Positions 26,498-33,174 of a DNA stretch of 64,000 nt are shown piece by piece. Both the position numbers and the translations under genes were made by a program. The DNA lies in assembly GCA_034933305.1 (NCBI GenBank), contig JAYFNU010000023.1:5009-69008 (forward strand). Direction: 5' to 3'. The stretch comes from JAYFNU01 sp034933305. Lineage in GTDB: Bacteria > Bacillota > Clostridia > Oscillospirales > Ruminococcaceae. Positions within the stretch are counted from its first letter, which is position 1; every line of letters starts with the position of its first letter. The notes under the pieces were generated by a model that was not told where the DNA came from, made no database searches, and saw only the letters and a list, made by a program, of their open reading frames with translations.

Positions 26498-27850
26498 ATA
26501 AAAAAGACGATTTGCATTTTGCTGGGAATAGCCATGTCGCTCTCGCTGCTTGCAGGCTGCGGCGGCAAACCCGCCCCCGTAAGCGAGGGCGGCGCGGAGG
26601 GGCTTATTGCCTATCTTACGGGCAGCGGCAACGAGAATTACCTCCTTACGGATAACGCCGAAGCCGATTTGACGGGCGCCGCCATATCAACAGACAGGAC
26701 CGTGCTGTTGCAGGAGGGCATAACGCTTACGCTTAACGGCACGTTCGCGCCCGGCGAGGGCCGTATCACCGTGCGGGCAGGAAGCGAAGGCGGCAATAAG
26801 CCTGCGCTTGACCTTTCAGCGTTGAACTTTACATTTGCCGCCGAACAGGAGACAACGCTTTTTGAGGTGCGCTCCGACGTGGAGCTGACTCCTCCGCAGG
26901 CGCAGGAGCACTTGACCGTAGATATGTCAAGCGATGAATGGACGAGCATCAAGGTAATTCGTCCGCAGGATGCAGCGCCGCAGGCGGAGGAACCACAGGA
27001 CAACGGCCCGGGCGGCACCTACGAGATATCCACGCCAGAGGAGTTCCTCGAGTTTCTCCCCAAAGCGAATACGGAGCAAATAGTGCTGAATAACGACCTT
27101 ACCGTCGCGCTCGATGGCGTGGCGCTCACGCACGACGTATTTATCGTCTGCAACGGCCATGCGCTGACTCTTACGGGTACGATCAACATGGAGGGCGGCG
27201 TGCTGGATATCGGCGAGAACCCGGACGTTGAGAGCGGCATGGTGGACGTATCGGGCTTGACGGTAACATGTGCGCCTGACGCCTATCCGAGCGGTAATAG
27301 CGACATACTGTTTATAGGGATGAACTTTAAGCAGATAATCGGCGAACCCACGTTGGGTGACGCGCTGCTTTATGAAATACCGGACGACGGTTCTCATGCT
27401 TCGGTAAAGATCAAAGAGGTAACGACCCCGGAAATGCATGAGGCAAAGTTGCAGGAGGACATGACGCAATATCTTTCGGGTGTGGATTTTCCCGGCGGAG
27501 TCGGAATACGCGCGGAGTTCCTCACTGATGGTGTTCTTGAAGTTGAGCTTGACAACCCGACAATCACTGAGGTGATAGGAGTAAGGCTGGATGCAGGGAT
27601 GACGCTTATCCTGACGGGTAGCGTTACCTTTGACGGCGGGAATTACGGCTTCGAGTTGCACGATGACAGCACCGGCACGGCGACGGTGGATATTACAGGG
27701 CTACAAATAAACGGCACAGAGGCGCTGGGGGATACAAAATCGCCCGATATATTTATGGCGCGTAATCATGTGGAAATTAAATTCAATGAAAGCGACCCGC
27801 ATATTGAGGTGGTCGAAAACGACCGATTCTGGTTGCGGTATGTGCAATGA
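26498..27850 (+). CDS. Putative lipoprotein, 450 aa, with ATA in the start position
   Basis: A perfect AAGGAGGA (26483-26490) is followed after 7 nt by ATA AAA AAG ACG, which would be MKKT if the first codon were ATG. The frame then reads ICILLGIAMSLSLLAGCGG, a complete lipoprotein signal with lipobox LAGC. The next usable start is TTG at 26519, which drops the basic N-region and has no ribosome-binding site at the right distance. The mature part holds beta-rich stretches (TLTLNGTF, IVLNNDLTVALDGV, LTLTGTINMEGGVLDIG, LILTGSVTFDGG) resembling solenoid surface proteins. Last gene of the operon; a hairpin follows. Confidence 0.7.
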   Translation: MKKTICILLGIAMSLSLLAGCGGKPAPVSEGGAEGLIAYLTGSGNENYLLTDNAEADLTGAAISTDRTVLLQEGITLTLNGTFAPGEGRITVRAGSEGGNKPALDLSALNFTFAAEQETTLFEVRSDVELTPPQAQEHLTVDMSSDEWTSIKVIRPQDAAPQAEEPQDNGPGGTYEISTPEEFLEFLPKANTEQIVLNNDLTVALDGVALTHDVFIVCNGHALTLTGTINMEGGVLDIGENPDVESGMVDVSGLTVTCAPDAYPSGNSDILFIGMNFKQIIGEPTLGDALLYEIPDDGSHASVKIKEVTTPEMHEAKLQEDMTQYLSGVDFPGGVGIRAEFLTDGVLEVELDNPTITEVIGVRLDAGMTLILTGSVTFDGGNYGFELHDDSTGTATVDITGLQINGTEALGDTKSPDIFMARNHVEIKFNESDPHIEVVENDRFWLRYVQ

Positions 27851-27890
27851 TTATGTCATAGGCCATTTGCCGTAGTGGAAGAATAGAAGT

Positions 27891-27922
27891 GACCTGCGCC
27901 CCGTTTTTTTGGGGCGCAGGTC
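27891..27922. terminator. Hairpin ending the lipoprotein operon
   Basis: GACCTGCGCCCC (27891-27902) pairs perfectly with GGGGCGCAGGTC (27911-27922) around a T-rich loop. The right arm is followed only by a weak T run (TCCTTTC). Confidence 0.6.
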
Positions 27923-27930
27923 TCCTTTCA

Positions 27931-28130
27931 TTACCGTTCCCAATCGTCCCGGCTCTTTTTCTTCTGCTGTTGCGGCTGCTGTTTCTGCATTAGCCGTTGC
28001 TGCCCCCGCTTTATTTTCTGTATCGCCCTGTCCTCGGCGTACTCGTTCAGAAGCCGCCCAGCTTCGCGTTTGCTGTCGTACATCATAAGCGGGCTGTACT
28101 TGTCGCCGTAGGCGGTCCGAAATCCGGTGC
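27931..28130 (-). pseudogene. C-terminal fragment of an unidentified, probably mobile-element, protein
   Basis: On the minus strand the frame ends DWER then TAA at 27931-27933. The readable part is lysine- and glutamine-rich: KYSPLMMYDSKREAGRLLNE, then IQKIKRGQQ and a QKQQPQQQKKK tail. It looks like the charged C-terminus of a conjugation or mobilisation protein, but I cannot name the family. At about 28130 it runs into a truncated nitroreductase on the other strand, so the rest has been lost. Confidence 0.45.
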
Positions 28131-28564
28131 TTTCCGAGAAGCTCGGTAGGCTGAATCTCGCCCATTTCAATCGGGCAACTCTCGCGGGAAGCTTTGTATC
28201 CGCAGAGCAGCCCAGCGTGATCGACGACCCCAGCATGAAAAGCGGATTCTACGGTGCGCCCACCGTATGTGCGATCTTTGGACCGACGGACTTTCTGTAC
28301 AGCATTCCCGATGCCTTCTGCTGCGCCGAGAATATGGTATTGGAAGCGCACGCGCTTGGGATTGCCTCCTGCATCATCGCCCGCGGGGAAGAAACCTTCG
28401 ACAATGAATTCGGCAAAGCGCTTCTGCGCCAGTGGCAGATTCCGGACGCCATGATTGCGCGCTGCTTCGTGCTGCTGGGTTACTGCAGCTGCGAGTACCC
28501 GGCCGTTAAGCCGAGAAAAGCGGGCCGAAGCCTGATTGTGGAAGAAACGAGAGAGCACGACTGA
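28127..28564 (+). pseudogene. Nitroreductase-family protein, N-terminus missing
   Basis: The frame carries the middle and end of an FMN-dependent nitroreductase: FYGAPTVCAIFGPTDF, then CCAENMVLEAHALGIASCII and a final VLLGYC. The usual first 50-60 residues with the FMN-binding Ser-x-Arg motif are absent. In-frame sequence before SEKLGRLN belongs to something else and contains TAG at 28109-28111. It is followed by the PPC gene after 1 nt, so it was probably the first gene of that operon before truncation. Not expected to bind FMN properly. Confidence 0.75.
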
Positions 28565-28565
28565 C

Positions 28566-29003
28566 ATGGACTACAGGAAAGAACAAAATGTCTTTTATAT
28601 TCGCATCGACAAGGGCGAAAACGTCCTGGATACGATCCGTGCGGTCTGCCGGAAAGAACAAATAGGCGGCGGCTTTTTCACGGGGATCGGCGCCTGCGAT
28701 TCCGCCGTGCTCTCGACCTACCTCCCCGAAAAAGCAGACTTCATCGACCACAGGATTGCCGGGATGATCGAGATGGTTTCTCTGACGGGCAACATCTCCT
28801 GCGACAAAAACGGGCAGCCGTTTCTGCACAGTCACGCCGTCTTCTCCCAGCGCAGGGAAAGCGGCGAGATCGCTGTGACCGCCGGACATCTGACAGAGGC
28901 ACGGATCGGCTATACCGGAGAGATCGTGCTGACTGCGGCTGAAAAGGCGATCGCGCGAAAGTTCGACGACGTCTCCGGCATCGAAGTCTGGGATTTGTCA
29001 TGA
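28566..29003 (+). CDS. PPC/DUF296-domain protein
   Basis: A 145-aa protein that is one PPC (DUF296) domain, the fold of plant AT-hook DNA-binding proteins and of bacterial trimeric homologues of uncertain role. Typical features are the N-terminal FYIRIDKGENVLDTI strand-helix, the GGGFFTGIGACDSAVL turn, and the HSHAVFSQRRESGE segment containing the conserved His cluster. The start was set at ATG 28566, immediately after the nitroreductase stop. It leads into the macrodomain gene 16 nt later and seems to be in one unit with it. Confidence 0.8.
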   Translation: MDYRKEQNVFYIRIDKGENVLDTIRAVCRKEQIGGGFFTGIGACDSAVLSTYLPEKADFIDHRIAGMIEMVSLTGNISCDKNGQPFLHSHAVFSQRRESGEIAVTAGHLTEARIGYTGEIVLTAAEKAIARKFDDVSGIEVWDLS

Positions 29004-29019
29004 TGGGAGTGCGGAGAAT

Positions 29020-29808
29020 ATGACCGCTTCAGGAAAAAAGCAAAAAGAGCGCAGGCAGTTTCTCATTCGCTGCCTCCTGAATGAAAATGCGAAGTACCGT
29101 TCCATGGCGATTCCGGAATCAGACGTGGAGCAGAAACTCCTGCTGCGGGCGCTTCTGAACGTGCGGCCACCGATACCTGCGGGCACAGATTTTTTGCAGG
29201 TGCAGGATGAGTATTTGGCCCGGACCGCGCTTGACAAGGGCATTGTGCGGCTCGACGATCTGCAGCCGGTGCAGCCGGGACTTTACCTCTGGCGGGGCGA
29301 CATCACCCGGCTGGCGGCTGACGCCATCGTCAATGCCGCCAACAGCAGTATGACCGGCTGCTATGTGCCGAACCACACCTGTATCGACAATTGCATCCAC
29401 ACTTTTGCGGGTGTTCAGCTGCGTCTGGCCTGCGCCGGGCAGATGCGCGCACAGGGACATGAGGAACCGGCCGGACAGGCTAAAATCACACCGGGCTTCA
29501 ACCTTCCCGCACGCTATGTGCTGCATACCGTCGGACCCATCGTGCAGGACACGGTCACGCCGAAGGACGAGGAAACGCTTGCCTCCTGCTATCGCTCATG
29601 CCTGACGTTTGCAGAAAACTACCATTTGAAAAGCATCGTCTTTTGCTGTATCTCCACCGGTATTTTTCATTTTCCCAATCGCCGCGCGGCAGAGATCGCG
29701 GTCAGCACAGTAAAAGCGTATCTTGCTGAGCACCGCTCAGGAATCAAGGTGATTTTTAATGTTTTCAAGGATAAAGACTATGACATCTATCAGGAATTGC
29801 TCCGCTGA
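29020..29808 (+). CDS. Zinc-dependent macrodomain protein-ADP-ribose hydrolase (SirTM-linked)
   Basis: A 262-aa protein with an N-terminal helical extension and a macrodomain from about residue 85. GDITRLAADAIVNAANSSM is the ADP-ribose-binding start. GCYVPNHTCIDNCIH carries the C114-H119-C121 set expected for the Zn-macro subclass, and YVLHTVGPIV and CISTGIFHFP follow. This class removes mono-ADP-ribose from proteins and is characteristically encoded beside SirTM sirtuins, as here: the SirTM start lies inside this gene. ATG at 29020 has GGAG a few nt upstream. Confidence 0.9.
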   Translation: MTASGKKQKERRQFLIRCLLNENAKYRSMAIPESDVEQKLLLRALLNVRPPIPAGTDFLQVQDEYLARTALDKGIVRLDDLQPVQPGLYLWRGDITRLAADAIVNAANSSMTGCYVPNHTCIDNCIHTFAGVQLRLACAGQMRAQGHEEPAGQAKITPGFNLPARYVLHTVGPIVQDTVTPKDEETLASCYRSCLTFAENYHLKSIVFCCISTGIFHFPNRRAAEIAVSTVKAYLAEHRSGIKVIFNVFKDKDYDIYQELLR

Positions 29809-30622
29809 TGCCCAGCGTTTGAAAGAAGAACTGGAGGCAGCGGACGCCGTTGTGATCGGTGCCGGCGCGGGCCTTTCAACCTCCGCCGGATTCGTGTATG
29901 ACGGTGTTCGTTTCAAAAAGAGCTTTTCAGATTTTGAAGCCAAATACGGGTTTCACGATATGTATGCGGGCGGCTTTTATCCGTATGAGACGCCAGAAGA
30001 ACGTTGGGCGTTCTGGAGCCGCAGTATCTGGATCAACCGCTATACGGACGCGCCGAAGCCTGTTTACAACAACTTATTCGCGCTGGTGAAGGACAAGGAT
30101 TATTTTGTTCTCACCACCAATGTGGATCACTGTTTTCAAAAGGCCGGGTTCGACAAGCGGCGGCTTTTCTACACGCAGGGGGATTACGGTCTGTTTCAAT
30201 GTACGCAGCCATGCTGTCAGGAAACAATCGACAATGAAGGAGCCGTACTCTCCATGCTGGAGCAGCAGGAAAATATGCGTATTCCGACGGAGCTGATTCC
30301 TCATTGCCCGCACTGCGGCAAGCCGCTGACCATGAACCTTCGATCCGACAACAAATTTGTTCAGGACGAGGGCTGGAACAAGGCGGCAAAACGCTACGAG
30401 GATTTCCTCGGCAGTCATCAGACCGGCCGTGTACTGTATCTGGAGCTTGGGGTGGGCTACAATACGCCCGGAATTATCAAGATTCCTTTCTGGAAGATGA
30501 GTGCAGAGAATCCGGATGCACGCTTTGTAAGCATCAACACACAGAATATCGCCGTGCCGGAAGTAATCAAAGAACGAGCATTTTTGATAAACTCGGATAT
30601 TGGAAAGGTGCTTTCATCCTAA
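29780..30622 (+). CDS. SirTM-class sirtuin (probable protein ADP-ribosyltransferase)
   Basis: A 280-aa class M sirtuin. It has the NAD-binding GAGAGLSTSAGF, TTNVDHCFQKAGF, a zinc site made by CTQPCC and CPHCG, and near the C-terminus SINTQN. In place of the catalytic His of deacetylating sirtuins it has TQGDYGLFQC, the form seen in SirTM enzymes, which ADP-ribosylate rather than deacetylate (established for streptococcal and staphylococcal members). ATG at 29780 was chosen (AAGGA 8 nt upstream); ATG at 29759 is an alternative. It overlaps the macrodomain gene by 29 nt. The known substrate partner GcvH-L is not nearby. Confidence 0.88.
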   Translation: MTSIRNCSADAQRLKEELEAADAVVIGAGAGLSTSAGFVYDGVRFKKSFSDFEAKYGFHDMYAGGFYPYETPEERWAFWSRSIWINRYTDAPKPVYNNLFALVKDKDYFVLTTNVDHCFQKAGFDKRRLFYTQGDYGLFQCTQPCCQETIDNEGAVLSMLEQQENMRIPTELIPHCPHCGKPLTMNLRSDNKFVQDEGWNKAAKRYEDFLGSHQTGRVLYLELGVGYNTPGIIKIPFWKMSAENPDARFVSINTQNIAVPEVIKERAFLINSDIGKVLSS

Positions 30623-30625
30623 CGT

Positions 30626-30673
30626 AAAAGGAACTGTATAAGCCTTGCGGCCTAATACAGTTCCTTTTCGTTT
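30626..30673 (+). terminator. Terminator of the SirTM operon
   Basis: AAAAGGAACTGTAT (30626-30639) pairs with ATACAGTTCCTTTT (30655-30668), a 14-bp perfect stem ending in a T tract. Confidence 0.88.
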
Positions 30674-30723
30674 TTCCAGCCCCGTCCTGACAGATGCCTG
30701 CCATTTGTAATTTTGGACTAAAC

Positions 30724-30733
30724 CTGTTTTACG
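30724..30733. repeat. Right copy of the island-edge inverted repeat
   Basis: CTGTTTTACG is the reverse complement of 18019-18028. High-GC sequence resumes immediately to its right. Confidence 0.35.
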
Positions 30734-30781
30734 AACACCTGCGCAAAGCGGGGGCGCGCCTTTTGTCACGGCCGGACGCGG

Positions 30782-31471
30782 TCAGGAGTTTTCGGGATAG
30801 CGGATGGCGTACAGGTAGTAGCCGCTGGAATCCCGCAGCATGACGTATTCCATCGTCTTGACCGCCGACTGCACGTCGGAGCCGCTCGCGACCGTCTCGG
30901 CCGCGGAGCCCTGGTTCTGCATGTAGGCGACGGTGAGGACTTTCGTGTTGCCGGAGGTCGTGATGCTCTGGATCTTCGGGGTATAGGAGCCGCTCTGGCT
31001 CGTCACGGGGATGGTGTAACAGCCCGTGGCGTCGTCGTACTTGTACTCGAGGTCGAGGTCGGAGAAAGTCGCGTGCTCGATCTTGAAGGAGGGGCCGTAC
31101 ATCTTCGTGATGTAGGTGTCGACGTCGACGGACGGCAGCAGGATGGCGCCGTACTCGTCGAGGCTGTACTTCGACGTGTCCTCATAGTCGAGCGCGGCCC
31201 AGATGGCGGCCTCGAGGAGGATGTTCTTGTCGGCCTTGTCGATGCTCGAGAAGGGCGCGGGGTCGAGCGACACGATGGGCGCGATGAGCTGCTCATAGTC
31301 GCCGTAATTCTCTTCTTCGCTGAAATAATGCTTTGCGAGCGTGACGGCGCCCGTGATGATGGTCGCGGCGCCGACGACGCACAGCACAAAGACCATCAGC
31401 CCGACGAACTGACGGCGGCGGCGCTGTCTGCGCTTTTTGCGTTCCTTTTTTGTCACAGGGGTATCAGACAT
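30782..31471 (-). CDS. Hypothetical single-pass membrane protein (229 aa)
   Basis: No family recognised. The N-terminus is strongly basic (KKERKKRRQRRRR) and precedes one transmembrane helix (about residues 22-46, FVGLMVFVLCVVGAATIITG). An extracytoplasmic domain of about 180 residues follows, with two alpha/beta halves and a beta-rich end (VLTVAYMQN, EYVMLRDSSGYYLYAIRY). The topology is inside-out by the positive-inside rule. It has its own promoter downstream of the RDD gene. A host gene by composition, abutting the right edge of the island, so its native terminator may have been displaced. Confidence 0.7.
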   Translation of the reverse strand: MSDTPVTKKERKKRRQRRRRQFVGLMVFVLCVVGAATIITGAVTLAKHYFSEEENYGDYEQLIAPIVSLDPAPFSSIDKADKNILLEAAIWAALDYEDTSKYSLDEYGAILLPSVDVDTYITKMYGPSFKIEHATFSDLDLEYKYDDATGCYTIPVTSQSGSYTPKIQSITTSGNTKVLTVAYMQNQGSAAETVASGSDVQSAVKTMEYVMLRDSSGYYLYAIRYPENS

Positions 31472-31522
31472 AGATCGTTCCTTTTATATACGTTTGGTGT
31501 GCGTGGTTTGCGGGGATGCAAT

Positions 31523-31551
31523 ATTATAGCACATCGCCGCAAAAAGCACAA
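31523..31551 (-). promoter_or_regulatory. Promoter of the 229-aa membrane protein
   Basis: On the minus strand TTGTGC (31546-31551), 17 bp and TATAAT (31523-31528). Confidence 0.7.
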
Positions 31552-31553
31552 AA

Positions 31554-32210
31554 TCACCGTTCGCAGTAGACGACGCGGGTGTCGGCGAGCATGTCGTGGA
31601 ACCCGCGGTGCTCCCGGTCCGCCGCGAGCACGAGATAGCCGATGCACAGCAGCGACGTGAGGTAGCGCCCGATCGTCTCGCGGTAGATGACGCTCCACCA
31701 GCCCGGGGCGCCGCCGTCGCTGCGCACGACGCGGATGCGCAGCACCCGCTTGCCGAGCGTCGCGCCGCAGCATTTCGTCGTGAGGATGAAGTAGGCGCTG
31801 ACGACGAGATACCACAGGATGTCGAGCGCGGAGAACCGGAAAAAGATCGCCTCCGACAGCGCGCCGCCCGCGAGCGTCGAAGCGGCGCCCGAGATCCAGA
31901 AGACGCAGCGGGGCAGCAGCAGCACCAGCATGTCGATCATGAACGCGAAGAAGCGGCGGATGAAGCCGACGCAGTCGCCGCACGGCGCGCCGTCGGTCCC
32001 GGCGGGCGCGCAGACGGGCAGGGCGTCCTGCGCGGGCGCGCAGACGGGGCGCACGGCTGCCTGTTCGGCCGCGCGGCGCTTTTCCTGCGCGGCGGCCCAG
32101 TCGGCGGGCGCGATCGTCTCGCCGGTCGCCTCGTTCAGGAACAGCGGCGCGCCGGTCTGGTTGTCATAGCGCAGCGAATATCCCTCGGGGGGCACGGGTC
32201 TATCCGGCAT
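31554..32210 (-). CDS. RDD-family membrane protein
   Basis: A 218-aa protein. The first 80 residues are soluble and include a PPEGYSLRYDNQTGAPLF segment with an Ala-rich stretch. The RDD domain then begins at CVGFIRRFFAFMIDMLVLLL (Arg and Asp in the first helix) and continues through LGKRVLRIRVVR and RETIGRYLTSLLCIGYL, about four membrane segments. RDD proteins are membrane proteins of varied or unknown role, some linked to ion or compatible-solute transport. It overlaps the end of sppA by 11 nt, so the two are probably cotranscribed. Confidence 0.8.
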   Translation of the reverse strand: MPDRPVPPEGYSLRYDNQTGAPLFLNEATGETIAPADWAAAQEKRRAAEQAAVRPVCAPAQDALPVCAPAGTDGAPCGDCVGFIRRFFAFMIDMLVLLLPRCVFWISGAASTLAGGALSEAIFFRFSALDILWYLVVSAYFILTTKCCGATLGKRVLRIRVVRSDGGAPGWWSVIYRETIGRYLTSLLCIGYLVLAADREHRGFHDMLADTRVVYCER

Positions 32211-33174
32211 AATACATGAGCACCCCGCTTTCCGACTGCTTCACGAGCTCGAGCGCGGACGCCGTCTCGCTCTTCGGCAGCGCGGCCTCGAGCTTCGACA
32301 GCAGCGACAGCACGGGATTCACCGTGTAGGTGCGGTCGTAAGCCTCGTCGACGCCGCAGGTGCTCTCGAAATCGGCGAGCACGTCGTCGTAGAAGCGCAC
32401 GTCGTCGATGAGCCCGTTTTCCTTCGCCTGCTTCGCGGTGTAGCTGCGCCCGTCGGCGATGGGCAGCAGCTCGTCGCGCGTATAGCCGCGCGCTTCGCAC
32501 ACGATGCCGAGGAACTGGTCGTAACACTCGTCGACCTGGCTTTGCAGGATGGCGCGCTGCTCGTCCGTCAGCTCGTCGAACATGTTGCCCATCGCCTTGT
32601 TGTCGCTCGAGCGGATGAATTCGCCGTTGATGCCGAGCTTGTCGAAGAGGCCGGCGAAGTTGACGGTCTGCATGTAGACGCCGATGGAGCCGACGGAGGC
32701 GTTGCGGTTGGCGTAGATCTTGTCCGCCGCGCAGCTGATGTAGTACGCGCCCGAAGCCATCTGCTGGCCGCAGAACGCCCAGACCGGCCGGCCCGTCTGC
32801 TGCTTGTAGTCCATGAGCGCGAGATAGACCTCGTCGGAGTGGTAAACCGTGCCGCCGGGGGAGTCGACGACGAGCAGAAGCCCCTTGTTGGCGTCGCTGT
32901 CCCGCATATCCTCGATGAGCTGCAGGATGCGCTCGTGATCGTAGCTGCTCGTCACGTTGCCCAGCGCGTCGTAGGTCGTCTCGCCGATGGTCCCGGTGAT
33001 GCGCACGAGCGCGATGCTGTCGCCGGCGGGCATGTCGCTCCCGGCGGACTGGGCTTCGCTGAACAGCGCGGCGGCCTTCTCGCGGGCGCTGACTGCGGAA
33101 TAGACGCCCGTCACGCCGACGGCCACGAACACGACGGCGGCGACAATAATGCCGATGACCTGTTTTGTCTTCAT
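32200..33174 (-). CDS. sppA: Signal peptide peptidase SppA-type serine protease
   Basis: A 324-aa membrane-anchored protease of the S49 family, short (Bacillus-type) form. An N-terminal helix (residues 6-28) is followed by the ClpP-like fold: IALVRITGTIGE, DSPGGTVYHSDEVY, then GQQMASGAYYISCAADKIYA with the nucleophile Ser141, and SSDNKAMG with the likely general base Lys193. The family digests leftover signal peptides in the membrane. ATG at 33174 overlaps the transporter stop (ATGA); longer upstream starts would run through the transporter gene. Confidence 0.9.
   Translation of the reverse strand: MKTKQVIGIIVAAVVFVAVGVTGVYSAVSAREKAAALFSEAQSAGSDMPAGDSIALVRITGTIGETTYDALGNVTSSYDHERILQLIEDMRDSDANKGLLLVVDSPGGTVYHSDEVYLALMDYKQQTGRPVWAFCGQQMASGAYYISCAADKIYANRNASVGSIGVYMQTVNFAGLFDKLGINGEFIRSSDNKAMGNMFDELTDEQRAILQSQVDECYDQFLGIVCEARGYTRDELLPIADGRSYTAKQAKENGLIDDVRFYDDVLADFESTCGVDEAYDRTYTVNPVLSLLSKLEAALPKSETASALELVKQSESGVLMYYAG

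Larger units (their letters stand above)
18019..30733. mobile_element. Lower-GC genomic island with recombinase remnant
   Basis: Base composition and codon use change sharply just right of 18019 and back again just left of 30734. The segment contains a degraded large serine recombinase, regulators, a lipoprotein operon, two broken gene fragments and a SirTM cassette, none shared with the flanking high-GC genes. The edges carry CGTAAAACAG (18019-18028) and its inverse CTGTTTTACG (30724-30733). The gene content supports horizontal acquisition. The exact ends and whether it arrived in one event are inference; it may be a composite of two or more pieces. Confidence 0.65.
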
